64,000 nucleotides of DNA from Mycobacterium hubeiense. Lineage in GTDB: Bacteria; Actinomycetota; Actinomycetes; Mycobacteriales; Mycobacteriaceae. Both the position numbers and the translations under genes were made by a program. Below, piece after piece: positions 25,224 through 34,152 of the stretch (position 1 is its first letter; every line of letters begins with the position of its first letter). The notes beneath the pieces were generated by a model. It saw only the letters and a list, made by a program, of their open reading frames with translations, was not told the origin of the DNA and did no database searches. The stretch is from the NCBI RefSeq assembly GCF_002838065.1, contig NZ_PIZU01000002.1, positions 124,001 to 188,000 of the forward strand. The letters run 5' to 3'.

Positions 25224-25742
25224 GTGACTGGGTTCAGGGACGCCGTCGCGGCGGCCGTGCACGGAACGCCCTACATCGTCGTCGACACCAAGAAGGGGTT
25301 TGACGTACAGCTAGACATCGCCAACGCCCAGTGGTGGGGATTGTTCAATCGGGCCGGCTTACGGAAGAGCTTCCGTTGGCGGGTAACCGAGCACAAGTCG
25401 AATTTCACAGTCACTGATAAGCAAGTCAGCGTGTCGTGGCGGTCCGGTGTTCCAGCTTTCGGCGCCTCGCTGGAAATGCAAGGCGGACGGATCATCTCAT
25501 TCTCCCGTGAGAAGATCTGGGCGCTGTCGGACCGCGGCCGCATCGAGCCAGTCGTGGATTATCGATTCAACTCCAGAGAGGGTAGGGATCTGATCCGCCT
25601 CGTGGCCCGGCAATTGGGCCTCAAAGAGCGCCAGCCCCTGATGCTTAAGCTCACGCTCGCGGTGGTGCTGATAACGCCACTGTTCTTTGCCATTTACGGG
25701 CTCGTACAGATCGTTCTCCGAATAACGGGTGTAAATCCCTGA
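25224..25742 (+). CDS. Hypothetical protein with one C-terminal membrane helix
   Basis: 172 aa, GTG start at 25224. The soluble part (1-140) is beta-rich with many aromatic residues (WWGLFNRAGLRKSFRWRV, VSVSWRSGVPAFGASLEM). The tail LTLAVVLITPLFFAIYGLVQIVL (about 143-166) is a single membrane anchor. Codon use is less GC-biased than in the conserved genes. Not recognised. First gene of the accessory segment. Confidence 0.6.
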   Translation: MTGFRDAVAAAVHGTPYIVVDTKKGFDVQLDIANAQWWGLFNRAGLRKSFRWRVTEHKSNFTVTDKQVSVSWRSGVPAFGASLEMQGGRIISFSREKIWALSDRGRIEPVVDYRFNSREGRDLIRLVARQLGLKERQPLMLKLTLAVVLITPLFFAIYGLVQIVLRITGVNP

Positions 25743-26044
25743 TTCCAGACACGCCCTATGGCGAGGCCACGGTCGTCACTAACTTGCGGCCGTGATCTGT
25801 CGCCTGCCCCCATGTGGCGTCATTGGGCGACGTTGTATTTGTAATTTGACCAAGTTACCTCGAGCGCGAGTGAAAACAGCGGAGCCACTGGGATTGGCGT
25901 GCTTCCAATGGCTACAATGCGAAATCCGTTGCCGCTATTGATATTCGGATGGTCTCAGTTAATATCCAGTCGGCTGCTGGCGGCAGAATCAAATCTGTGG
26001 TTTCGTCGAGTCGGACTCCCCTCCATCGCGGTGTTCAGCCGTAG
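25743..26044. other. Intergenic region, no supported gene
   Basis: 302 bp between convergent genes, comparatively AT-rich. Short frames show no ribosome binding sites. Nothing else was recognised. Confidence 0.45.
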
Positions 26045-26719
26045 TCAACCGCTGCGACGACGACGAAGCACTGCGGTCAGGACGAGTACAGAAATTCCTA
26101 CCATCGCCATGATCACTCCCCCTACAACTCCAACGAGGGATCCGAAAAGTAGGGCGCCTCCTGGACTTTCGCCTACCCCGAAAGTGTCCGAGGCGGCCCC
26201 CATGCACGTGACTGTGTAGTTCCCACTGGTACCCGGGGTGATGGTGAAGGTCGCTTCCCACTGATTTAAGGTCAAGCTGTCTTCGAATTGCTTCATTTCG
26301 ACGCCACGACCACCCTCGCCGAATGTGTCGCAATGCACCTGGTGGCCGCCCGCCACAGCGGCATTGGCGATGAACACCACCTTTGTTTCCCCTGCGTCGA
26401 TCCGGACGGTGGTTGATCCTCCCGAGCCGAATGTGTGCTCGCTGTCGGGCTGCTTACCGAAGGCCCTCATCATCATGCCGATCCCAGCGCCGGCGAGGAC
26501 GAGTCCGATAACCAGCAACACGGCGCCGACGACGTACCAGTACTTCTTAGGTGCCGGCTTGCGAGCCTGCGATGACGGATATGCACCAGAAGCGTGCGGA
26601 TCTACTCGAGCCCAACCGTACTGGGGCTGCGGGCTACATCCCCCGGGCTGCCAGCCGGGAGGTGGGGGCGGAGGAATCGATGGCGGAACGTCACCGGAGA
26701 TCCACTTCGACGGATCCAT
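26045..26719 (-). CDS. Membrane protein with proline-rich N-terminus
   Basis: 224 aa from ATG 26719; a GTG two codons earlier is possible. Residues 1-55 are cytosolic and Pro-rich (VPPSIPPPPPPGWQPGG). A first membrane helix at about 60-82 (YWYVVGAVLLVIGLVLAGAGIGMMM) is followed by an extracytoplasmic beta-rich domain of about 110 residues with two Cys (VHCDTFG, VTCMGAA), and a second helix lies near 190-215 before RRRRSG. The layout suits a small envelope protein. Function not recognised. Confidence 0.62.
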   Translation of the reverse strand: MDPSKWISGDVPPSIPPPPPPGWQPGGCSPQPQYGWARVDPHASGAYPSSQARKPAPKKYWYVVGAVLLVIGLVLAGAGIGMMMRAFGKQPDSEHTFGSGGSTTVRIDAGETKVVFIANAAVAGGHQVHCDTFGEGGRGVEMKQFEDSLTLNQWEATFTITPGTSGNYTVTCMGAASDTFGVGESPGGALLFGSLVGVVGGVIMAMVGISVLVLTAVLRRRRSG

Positions 26720-26827
26720 CGACACGGGCGGCTCCTCAAGGCGTTATATGAGTTGGAGAAATTGCACGACTCGTCCTCGTCGCCCACGCAGCTGTAATGT
26801 ACTGATTAAGCGGGGCGTCAACGAAGT

Positions 26828-27250
26828 TCAGGTTCTTGCCTCGTCCACCAATTCCTTGGCTACTCGCTCACCGGACTCGGTGAGCCCCAACCAAATGGAG
26901 AAGTCCCACTGCGCCGGTTCGTCGTAGTGTTCGACGTAGCGCTCGCGCAGACGGGACATCGCCTCGTCCAAAGACAGATTCCAGGCAATGAGTCTGGTGC
27001 CCTCAGTCGGAAGGTCTCCGATTTCCATGAGCCCGTCCTCCACGAGCGACCGGATGGTTCGCAGAGCAAGCTCTTGGCGAACGTCTCGAGAATCGGCGAG
27101 CTGGAAGTAGGAGATGACCGTTTCGACCTCAGTGAGGGGCACCCAATCTTCCAACGCGCTGGTCAGCAGTTCGGTGCGCAGCTTTTTCAGCGCTTTCGAC
27201 ACGGCGTGCCCCGCACGCGGGGTTGATCGTCCGCGGTTTGTCATCGCCAT
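26828..27250 (-). CDS. Hypothetical protein near the toxin locus
   Basis: 140 aa from ATG 27250; a longer frame to 27349 has a poor N-terminus, and ATG 27244 is also possible. Helical N-terminal part (AVSKALKKLRTELLTSALEDWVPLTEVETVISYFQLAD), then RTIRSLVEDGLMEIGDLP, which looks like a winged-helix wing. The C-terminus contains WDFSIWLGLTESGERVAKEL. Could be a small regulator or an extra immunity-type protein. It is 102 bp downstream of the immunity candidate, in the same direction. Confidence 0.6.
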   Translation of the reverse strand: MAMTNRGRSTPRAGHAVSKALKKLRTELLTSALEDWVPLTEVETVISYFQLADSRDVRQELALRTIRSLVEDGLMEIGDLPTEGTRLIAWNLSLDEAMSRLRERYVEHYDEPAQWDFSIWLGLTESGERVAKELVDEART

Positions 27251-27352
27251 ATATCTTTGCTGACAAGTCAGCAATCTACCCCACCGCCACGGACGGTGGC
27301 ACTCGCCGTGGTCCAGAATTACGTCGTGCTGGACCCTTACGGGCGGCAATCG

Positions 27353-27772
27353 CTACCGCGCCGGACCCCATGTCTTATCGGCGTTGGCGCGGCGTAACGC
27401 GCGTAGCGCATCACAAGTAGCTTCGACGGTGGACGGATCGGAGAACAGGCGCGCTATGGGGTCAAGGTTCGCCCGCGCCCATTCAATCTCCTCCACTACC
27501 GGTAGGTACTGGATCTCATCATGACCTTCCACGTACTGCCTGATGAGCGATATCCAAAACCAACTATCGGATGTCGAAAGCCGAGTTGGGGACACGGACA
27601 ATTGCATCTGTCCGCGGTCATTTACCACCGACCATGTCAAGTCTGTTCCCTGTACCTTTAATGACGCGTTGATCCTCTCGCCGCCCGTCTTAGAATCCAC
27701 GATGCGATACTGCGGATCTAGATACAAGAAATCAAGATATTTGAGAAAGAATTCGAGCAATGCCCTCATCAA
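27353..27772 (-). CDS. Putative immunity protein for the adjacent WXG-type toxin
   Basis: 139 aa, GC-poorer than neighbours. Its start overlaps the end of the large toxin-like gene by 4 bp, so it is translationally coupled. Soluble mixed alpha/beta sequence (YLDFLYLDPQYRIVDSKTGGERINASLKVQG, LTWSVVNDRGQMQLSVSP, FWISLIRQYVEGHDEIQY) with no signal peptide, as expected for a cytosolic immunity protein. I do not recognise the family; the assignment rests on position and size. Confidence 0.6.
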   Translation of the reverse strand: MMRALLEFFLKYLDFLYLDPQYRIVDSKTGGERINASLKVQGTDLTWSVVNDRGQMQLSVSPTRLSTSDSWFWISLIRQYVEGHDEIQYLPVVEEIEWARANLDPIARLFSDPSTVEATCDALRALRRANADKTWGPAR

Positions 27773-29466
27773 TTTCCTCCCTTGTCAGGTGGAGCGAAAG
27801 TCCAATCATCAACACGCTCATAGCCGTTGGCTTGTAGATATCTAATTTCAGCGCCCGTGTACGAATCGGGTCGAATTTCGTCATACGGCACCGATAGTCG
27901 GATGGTGTCGCCATTTGCAATTGCGACGTCCAATACATGTTGATTCGCGGCGAGTTGTTGAGTCGGTGTGGATGTATACCACGCGTCCCCGATGTCGAAG
28001 TAGCTCGCTCCCCGGTCTTCCGCCACTTCGATGTACGAAGGACCTCCGCTGCTCGGTTGATAGGGTCCGAGGACTGTTTCTCCGCTGCCGGTCAGGTGCT
28101 GCTCGGACAATCGGAGCAACTCAGGGCTCATATGCTCGGCCGGGTTGGCAAGTGTGAACTCGGGGCGCGAAACGTCGATCGGATTGCCAACTTCGAATGG
28201 CAAATCATGGGCGCTGGTTGGCCCATGGCCAGCTAGCAATGGGTTGTCTGGGAGTCCAGCGGCAAGAGGGTCTGCAGCAGGCGCCGGCCCTGGGCCGTCG
28301 ATGACCTGGTGGGGTATGCCGTCGCCGAGTTCTCCGGCGCCGCGGGCGACGAGGGCGGCTTCGCCACCGAGGATGGCGCCGGGCGCGGTATAGGCGGTTT
28401 CGCCGAGTTGCTCACCCAGGTAGTGCCCGGGGTATTTCGTGGCGTGTTCGACTTCTGCGGTCCAAGAGTCGATGGGGTTGGTGATCCGTTCCCAGGCGCC
28501 TTTGCCCATGTCGGCCCAGGAGTCCTTGAAATCCTCCCATCCGTTCGCCCCGATCACGTCTCGGAGGCGTTCTTCGGCGTTAAACCAGCCTTCGGCGAAC
28601 CCGTCAGAGACACTGGGACCCGGCCCAGGCTTCTCAGTGGGTTTATGGTCGGGCAAGGGTTGCCGGGCGGCGGCGACCATCGCATCGACCCGTGCCTCGA
28701 TCTGATCCGCGGGCACGCCCTGGTCTTGCAGGATCCGCCGAGCGCTCGCTTTGGCGCTCTCAACAGCCTTGGGGTCCAACGGCACCGATGCCGCCCCGGC
28801 TGCTGGACCGGCTGCGGATGCCGCCGCGGGCTGCCCGGCGACCTGCTCGAGTGCATCATCCAGACTCTCCGGCGATGTGGGCGTGTCGTCAGCGGGCTTG
28901 GCGGCCGTTGCGACGGAGCGCGGCACTGGGAACGGCCCGATCTGCCCCGGCGCCGGGGTTGCCGCCGTCTCGCTTGCTCCGGAAGCGGCGCGGATCGCTT
29001 GCCCCAGATCAGAATCCACCAGCCGACCCGCGGCCAGGACGGCGGCGACGCGCTCCTGCAGGTCGGTGACCTTGGCCGCAACCTCGGCGGCCGCCTCGTC
29101 GGTCAAGTAGTCGGTGCTGGGCGGGATGACCTGGTTGGTGTCCTGGTCGATCTCCACCGGATAGGGCCCGGCGGCGGCATCATCGAGGATGTTCTTGATC
29201 TGGTTGTCGATGAGCTCGGCTTGTTCCTGAGTGCGGCCCATGCCGGTGGCGGCGGTGGTCAGGTTCTCAGCGGCCGCGTCATGATCACCCGCGGCGGCCA
29301 GCATCGCCGAGCGGGCGGCGTCGCCGCCTTCGCCCTCCCACGTGGATGCCTTGGCCAGTACGCGGTAGAAGTCGGCGGAGTTGGTGTGGTTGGTGGCGGC
29401 TTCGCGGGTAGCGGTGGCCAGGTCGTCGATCTCGGCGGGCCACTCGCGCAGCTCCCGCAAGTTCAT
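27769..29466 (-). CDS. WXG100-type polymorphic toxin candidate (type VII secreted)
   Basis: 565 aa from ATG 29466; GTG two codons earlier is possible. Residues 1-100 are a helical ESX-like domain with a WEG turn (ASTWEGEGGDAARSAM, near 45). Residues 110-240 are helix then Pro/Ala linker. Residues 270-400 contain WERITNPIDSWTAEVEHATKYPGHYLGEQ, a segment common before toxin domains. The last 130 residues form a separate domain (ASYFDIGDAWYT, ANQHVLDVAIANGDTIRLSV, GAEIRYLQANGYERV) that I cannot assign to a toxin class. An EspC-like gene lies 15 bp upstream and a coupled small gene downstream. Confidence 0.7.
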   Translation of the reverse strand: MNLRELREWPAEIDDLATATREAATNHTNSADFYRVLAKASTWEGEGGDAARSAMLAAAGDHDAAAENLTTAATGMGRTQEQAELIDNQIKNILDDAAAGPYPVEIDQDTNQVIPPSTDYLTDEAAAEVAAKVTDLQERVAAVLAAGRLVDSDLGQAIRAASGASETAATPAPGQIGPFPVPRSVATAAKPADDTPTSPESLDDALEQVAGQPAAASAAGPAAGAASVPLDPKAVESAKASARRILQDQGVPADQIEARVDAMVAAARQPLPDHKPTEKPGPGPSVSDGFAEGWFNAEERLRDVIGANGWEDFKDSWADMGKGAWERITNPIDSWTAEVEHATKYPGHYLGEQLGETAYTAPGAILGGEAALVARGAGELGDGIPHQVIDGPGPAPAADPLAAGLPDNPLLAGHGPTSAHDLPFEVGNPIDVSRPEFTLANPAEHMSPELLRLSEQHLTGSGETVLGPYQPSSGGPSYIEVAEDRGASYFDIGDAWYTSTPTQQLAANQHVLDVAIANGDTIRLSVPYDEIRPDSYTGAEIRYLQANGYERVDDWTFAPPDKGGN

Positions 29467-29481
29467 CGCCACGAACTCCGC

Positions 29482-29796
29482 CTACGGCGCAGGGGCAGTA
29501 TCGTCGATGGTGCTCGCGCCATGAGCATCGGTGCGCACATACCCGTCAGCCGCTGCGCGGTGCGCTTGGGCGTGTTTCGCGAACTGCTCGCCGAACCGCG
29601 TGGCGTCGGCCTCCCACGCCGCCAGCATCCCCGGCAACGCCGCACCAGCCTGGCCCGAGCCGAGATCAACATGACCGGCCCGCGACTGCGCCGCGTCGTG
29701 CGCTGACTGGAATCCGCTGCCCTGAGCGTCCAGCTGGCCTGCCGTCTCGTGCAGCTTGCGCGGATCAACCCTCAACGGCTTCCCCGGAGTCGTCAT
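29482..29796 (-). CDS. EspC/WXG100-like type VII secretion partner
   Basis: 104 aa from ATG 29796 (MTTPGKPLRVDPRKLHETAG), rejecting a six-codon longer start. Two helices around a central Gly-rich turn (VDLGSGQAGAALPGM) and a C-terminal YVRTD (86-90), the YxxxD/E export signal of type VII substrates. Size and motif fit the EspC/DUF2580 group of small secretion partners. It is probably exported as a complex with the product of the next gene. Confidence 0.72.
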   Translation of the reverse strand: MTTPGKPLRVDPRKLHETAGQLDAQGSGFQSAHDAAQSRAGHVDLGSGQAGAALPGMLAAWEADATRFGEQFAKHAQAHRAAADGYVRTDAHGASTIDDTAPAP

Positions 29797-29969
29797 ACGT
29801 CCCCCTTGCAGCAAACCCGGCGTCAGCCGCAGACTACCACCAACCGCCGGGGTCTAGAGACGCCACGGCGACCTTCCGGAACCCGACAAGGCAGGTCAGC
29901 CCGGCTGCCATCGCGGCCGCGCCGCGCGCTGTGGTGTACTGCCGTGATGGCACCACACCCCGCGAGGCG

Positions 29970-30524
29970 ATGAAGAGTCCACAGGCGATGCTTCGATATT
30001 TGCAAGCGCAGCGCCAGCAAACGGAAGACAAGATCGGTCAGCGGCCCATCGGTGTCGCCGCCTGCGCGGTGCTCGATGAGCTGATCCGCCGAACCCGGGT
30101 TCTGGCCGCCGCCGTGCCCGCCGACGCACCCCTGACCCTCGCTGTCATCAACAATCACTTCTCCGACCTCGCCGCCACCCTGGCGTTTATCTCCACGACG
30201 TTGAGAAAGATGGCCGACCTGGAGATGGAGGGCGGCAACGCCGTTGAGGTGCGCCGTCAACCGTTGCTGCGGTTCGTCGCAAGGGTCCGGGCCGACGGCT
30301 ACGAGGTCGCCGACGATTTCACCGTGACCGACACCATCGACTGGGCAGCCCTGGATGGTGGCAGTGTTGCATCCGTTGAGGTTCAGCACGCCGCGGAGAG
30401 GATCGCCCGCGCCGAGCAGGCCACCATCTACCAGCAGCGCATCGAACGCATGGCCCGTGAGGTCGCTGAGACCGAGTACGGGTACGCGCAGCGCATCCGC
30501 GACCTGATCGACGAGATCGGCTGA
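29970..30524 (+). CDS. Hypothetical helical protein
   Basis: 184 aa from ATG 29970 (MKSPQAMLRYLQAQRQQTEDK); GTG 29931 would add 13 residues. Nearly all-helical, with Arg/Glu-rich ends (HAAERIARAEQATIYQQRIERMAREVAETEYGYAQRI) that may form a coiled coil. No signal peptide, membrane helix or motif. The type is common beside actinobacterial plasmid or ICE genes, and the replication-initiator remnant follows directly. Not recognised. Confidence 0.5.
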   Translation: MKSPQAMLRYLQAQRQQTEDKIGQRPIGVAACAVLDELIRRTRVLAAAVPADAPLTLAVINNHFSDLAATLAFISTTLRKMADLEMEGGNAVEVRRQPLLRFVARVRADGYEVADDFTVTDTIDWAALDGGSVASVEVQHAAERIARAEQATIYQQRIERMAREVAETEYGYAQRIRDLIDEIG

Positions 30525-31127
30525 CCGGCGGCGCGGCACGCGCTGGGCTCGGTAACCGGGCTCACGGCGCGCCGGTCTTGGGCACCAGCGCGATTGCGCG
30601 GGTGCGGGCGTTTCATGTCACCGACACCGACATCGCCTGGCTGGCCAACCATTTCGCCCCGCCACCCCGGCCCCACCGCGGCACGAACGGGGCCCGGCGG
30701 TGATCAGCCTGGCCGCGGCCTCGCTGTCGGACTGGCTCGCGCCGGGATCGGCGGCGGTCGGGTTCTGCGCCCAGCCGATCCACGCCACCGCCCACGACCC
30801 GCACACCTGGCGACCGGTGGCGGTGATGATCCGCTGCAGCAACCGCCGCGCCGCGATGTGCCCGTCGTGTGCCGACCTGTACGCCGCCGACAGCTGGCAG
30901 CACATCCATGCCGGCACCTGCGGCGGCCACCAAGCATGCCTACCACCGTGGCGTCTTAGCTTCCTCAAAGTTGTCTGCCACACCGCGGCCTCGATTCTGC
31001 GCTGATGGCGCTGGTTACTCGTACTTCTCCGCCATAGCCGCAGCGTCGACGCAAAGATGACGATGAGTCAAAGGGTTGCCGAATCCACTCGCCGGCTATT
31101 CGGTAGAGCCATGGCAAAGGGGCGGAT
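30525..31127. other. 603-bp stretch with mobile-element debris, no intact gene
   Basis: Very GC-rich. It contains the Rep fragment annotated separately and, before it, a short frame (about 30590-30702) reading RAFHVTDTDIAWLANHFAPP then a stop, which may be another fragment of the same element. The last 120 bp are the leader of the sulfatase gene. No integrase, att repeat or origin was seen. Confidence 0.5.
30700..31005 (+). pseudogene. Truncated replication initiator (plasmid/AICE RepSA-like) remnant
   Basis: 101-codon frame. The segment VMIRCSNRRAAMCPSCADLY followed by AADSWQHIHAG and GG is the Cys-rich block typical of actinobacterial replication initiators (CxNRRxxxCPxCxxxYxxD). Intact proteins are about 400-500 aa; here nothing of the downstream catalytic region remains after GGHQ, and the frame ends in unrelated sequence (LPPWRLSFLKVVCH..). 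This is decayed plasmid or integrative-element DNA. Confidence 0.65.
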
Positions 31128-32489
31128 GTGACGCGACGAGACAACGTGCTGATCGTGCACTGGCACGACCTCGGCCGCTACCTCGGCGCCTACGGCCACG
31201 CCGACGTGTCCAGCGCCCGCCTCGACCAGCTCGCCGCCGACGGCATCCTGTTCACCCGCGCGCATGCCACCGCGCCGCTGTGCTCACCGTCGCGCGGCTC
31301 ACTGTTCACCGGCCGCTACCCGCAGAGCAACGGCCTCGTCGGCCTGGCTCACCATGGCTGGGAATACCGGCCCGACGTCCGCACCCTCCCCCACCTGCTG
31401 TCCGAATCCGGTTGGCACACCGCACTATTCGGTATGCAGCACGAAACCTCGTATCCCGCCCGGCTCGGTTTCGACGAGTTCGACGTGTCCAACTCCTACT
31501 GCGAGTACGTCGTCGCGCAGGCCGTCCGCTGGCTGCAGCACCCGCCGACGACGCCCTTCCTGCTCACCGCCGGCTTCTTCGAAACCCACCGCCCCTATCC
31601 GCCGGAGCGCTATACGCCCGCCGACCCCGACACCGTCACGGTGCCCGACTATCTGCCCGACACCGCGGAGGTCCGCCAGGACCTCGCCGAGTTCTACGGC
31701 GCGATCACCGTCGCCGACGCCGCCGTCGGCGAGCTCCTGGATACGCTCGCCGCCACCGGGCTCGACCGCACCACCTGGGTGGTCTTCATGACCGACCACG
31801 GCCCCGCCCTGCCACGTGCCAAGTCCACCCTCTACGACGCTGGCACCGGCATCGCGATGATCGTCCGCCCGCCCACCGGCGCCGGCATCGAGCCGCACGT
31901 CTACGACGAGCTGTTCAGCGGCGTCGACCTGGTGCCCACCCTGCTCGACGTGCTCGGCGTCGACATCCCCGACGACGTCGACGGCATTTCACACGCCGCC
32001 AATCTCCTGAAGCCACCGCGACCCCCCGTGCGGACCGAGGTCTACACCACGAAGACCTACCACGACTCGTTCGACCCCATCCGCGCCGTTCGCACAAAGG
32101 ACTACAGCTACATCGAAAACTACGCGCCCCGACCGCTGTTGGACCTGCCGTGGGACATCGCCGACAGCGCACCCGGTCGGGCGATGGCGCCGAAAGCTCG
32201 AGATCGGCGGCCCGACCGTGAGCTCTACGACCTCGTCGCCGACCCCTCCGAATCACGAAACCTGTTGAGGGCCGAGACCACCGACAAGGCGGAGGCCATC
32301 GCCAACGATCTGGCGCTGCTGCTCAACGACTGGCGGCAGAAGACCAACGATGTCATTCCCTCTGAATTCGCCGGCACGCGCATCTCGGAGCGTTACACCG
32401 AAACCTATTTGCGTATTCACGGCAGGCCCGCGGAAAGCCGTTCGGCCATCGCAGCCGACCGAGGGATCGAAGATGTTCGCAGACAATAG
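31128..32489 (+). CDS. Sulfatase family protein
   Basis: 453 aa, GTG start at 31128. The FGly-type active-site motif is intact at residues 52-56 (LCSPSRGSLFTGRYP, CxPxR), so Cys52 should become formylglycine. Metal-site residues probably include His11/Asp14 (VHWHDLGRY), and DHG in VVFMTDHGPALP. No signal peptide, so cytosolic. Hydrolyses sulfate (or a phosphonate) ester of an unknown metabolite. It corresponds to Rv0296c and is followed after 65 bp by stf0, which makes a sulfate ester. Confidence 0.88.
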   Translation: MTRRDNVLIVHWHDLGRYLGAYGHADVSSARLDQLAADGILFTRAHATAPLCSPSRGSLFTGRYPQSNGLVGLAHHGWEYRPDVRTLPHLLSESGWHTALFGMQHETSYPARLGFDEFDVSNSYCEYVVAQAVRWLQHPPTTPFLLTAGFFETHRPYPPERYTPADPDTVTVPDYLPDTAEVRQDLAEFYGAITVADAAVGELLDTLAATGLDRTTWVVFMTDHGPALPRAKSTLYDAGTGIAMIVRPPTGAGIEPHVYDELFSGVDLVPTLLDVLGVDIPDDVDGISHAANLLKPPRPPVRTEVYTTKTYHDSFDPIRAVRTKDYSYIENYAPRPLLDLPWDIADSAPGRAMAPKARDRRPDRELYDLVADPSESRNLLRAETTDKAEAIANDLALLLNDWRQKTNDVIPSEFAGTRISERYTETYLRIHGRPAESRSAIAADRGIEDVRRQ

Positions 32490-32554
32490 TTTTCGTCGCC
32501 GTGAACTTAATCGTCGCGCTGCACAGCTAACCAATTGCGGTTAGGCTCACGCGC

Positions 32555-33358
32555 ATGTCTGGCCATCCGACGGCATATCTGGTCCTCGCATCGCAGCGCA
32601 GCGGCAGCACGCTGCTCGTCGAATCGTTGCGCGCCACCGGCGTGGCCGGCGAACCGCAGGAGTTCTTCCAATATCTCCCGCACACCAGCCAATCGCCCCA
32701 GCCGCGGGAATGGTTCGCCGGGGTGGAAGACGAATCCATCCTGCGACTGCTCGACCCCCTCGACGACGGCACACCCGATATCGCGCCCGCCGACATCTGG
32801 CGGGACTACATCCGCACCGTCGGCCGCACCCCCAACGGCATCTGGGGCGGCAAGCTGATGTGGAACCAGACCCCGCTGCTGATCCATCGCGCCAAGAATC
32901 TGTCGAACCGCTCCGGCGACGGGCTGCGCGCCGCTATCCGCGACGTGATCGGCAGCGAGCCCGTGCTGGTGCATGTCCACCGTCCCGACGTGGTGTCCCA
33001 AGCGGTTTCGTTCTGGCGGGCCGTGCAGACCCGGGTGTGGCGCGGGCGGCCCGATCCCATTCGCGATGCTCGCGCCGAGTATCACGCCGGAGCGATCGCT
33101 CACATCATCACCATGCTGCGCGAGCAGGAGAAGGGCTGGCGGGCATGGTTCGACGAAGAGGGGCTCGACCCCATCGAGGTGAGCTATCCGTACTTGTGGC
33201 GCAACCTCACTCAGGTGGTCGCGACGGTGCTCGAAGCATTGGGTCTGGATCCGCGGCTGGCGCCCCCTCCGGTGCTGGAGCGCCAAGCCGATCAGCGCTC
33301 CGATGAATGGGTGGACCGCTACCGCGCCGACGCCGCACGCGACGGGCTGCCCACCTGA
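32555..33358 (+). CDS. stf0: Trehalose 2-sulfotransferase
   Basis: 267 aa. The PAPS 5'-phosphosulfate-binding motif is at residues 12-20 ([10 protein letters not shown]), and the 3'-phosphate-binding region is in [21 protein letters not shown]. These are hallmark Stf0 segments; length equals the M. tuberculosis enzyme (Rv0295c). It transfers sulfate from PAPS to trehalose, the first step of sulfolipid-type glycolipid synthesis in M. tuberculosis. Here it lies next to a sulfatase. Its 3' end overlaps tam by 40 bp, convergently. Confidence 0.92.
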   Translation: MSGHPTAYLVLASQRSGSTLLVESLRATGVAGEPQEFFQYLPHTSQSPQPREWFAGVEDESILRLLDPLDDGTPDIAPADIWRDYIRTVGRTPNGIWGGKLMWNQTPLLIHRAKNLSNRSGDGLRAAIRDVIGSEPVLVHVHRPDVVSQAVSFWRAVQTRVWRGRPDPIRDARAEYHAGAIAHIITMLREQEKGWRAWFDEEGLDPIEVSYPYLWRNLTQVVATVLEALGLDPRLAPPPVLERQADQRSDEWVDRYRADAARDGLPT

Positions 33359-34116
33359 GCGACCACGAACACCCGCCGGAACGGAAAGAACGTCGTGCCG
33401 TCGGGACGGGCCGGATACGCCTCATCCAGCAACGGAATCAGCTCCCGACGGAACTGCTGCCACTGCTCGTCGGTGAGGCGGCTCTTCACCGGCGTCAACG
33501 CGGTGCCGGTAATCCATTCCAGCACTGGATGTTTCCCCTGCAGCTCGTGCACATAGGTGGTCTCCCACGCATCGACGGCGCATCCGGCGTCAGTCAGCAG
33601 CCCGGCGTACTCGACCGCACTGGACACCACTTTGCCGTCACGAAACGGCATGTCCCGCAACGGTTCCGACCATGGCGGCCGCTCGGCGAGCTCGCGGACC
33701 GCCCGGTGCGACGGGGCGTCGAAATTGCCCGGCACCTGCATGGCGATCCACGCGCCGGGGCGCAGCTGAGAAGCCCAGCGCACCAACAACTCCGCATGCT
33801 CGGGCACCCAGTGCAGCGTCGCGTTGCTCACCACGACGTCGGTGTCGGGCGCCGGTGTCCAGTCCCGAACATCGCCGATCCGCGCGTCGACGCCACGCTC
33901 ACGCGCAGCCTGCACCATCTCCGGTGAGCTGTCCCACGCCTCGATCACCGCGGCGGGCCAGCGCTGCGCCAGCGCAACGGTGAGATTGCCCGGCCCACAG
34001 CCCAGGTCGACCACCCGGCGCGGCGTGTCCGCCCCCACCCGGGCCATCAGGTCGACGAACGGCCTGCCCCGCTGGTCGGCAAACGCCAGGTAGACTTCGG
34101 GATTCCACATCACCAT
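33319..34116 (-). CDS. tam: Trans-aconitate 2-methyltransferase
   Basis: 265 aa. SAM-binding fold: [20 protein letters not shown] (motif I), [10 protein letters not shown] (motif II), [15 protein letters not shown] (motif IV). [10 protein letters not shown] at the N-terminus and the C-terminal [10 protein letters not shown] are typical of Tam. Methylates trans-aconitate, an inhibitor of the citrate-cycle enzyme aconitase. Same neighbourhood as Rv0294. Cytosolic. Confidence 0.9.
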   Translation of the reverse strand: MVMWNPEVYLAFADQRGRPFVDLMARVGADTPRRVVDLGCGPGNLTVALAQRWPAAVIEAWDSSPEMVQAARERGVDARIGDVRDWTPAPDTDVVVSNATLHWVPEHAELLVRWASQLRPGAWIAMQVPGNFDAPSHRAVRELAERPPWSEPLRDMPFRDGKVVSSAVEYAGLLTDAGCAVDAWETTYVHELQGKHPVLEWITGTALTPVKSRLTDEQWQQFRRELIPLLDEAYPARPDGTTFFPFRRVFVVAQVGSPSRAASAR

Positions 34117-34152
34117 CCACCGTATAGCGTCCCACGGGCTACCATCGTCGCG

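Noticed and set aside
29823..30539. 238-codon minus-strand frame opposite the helical hypothetical gene
   Set aside because: Both strands are open; the plus frame has better codon use and a more protein-like helical sequence, but the choice is not absolutely certain.
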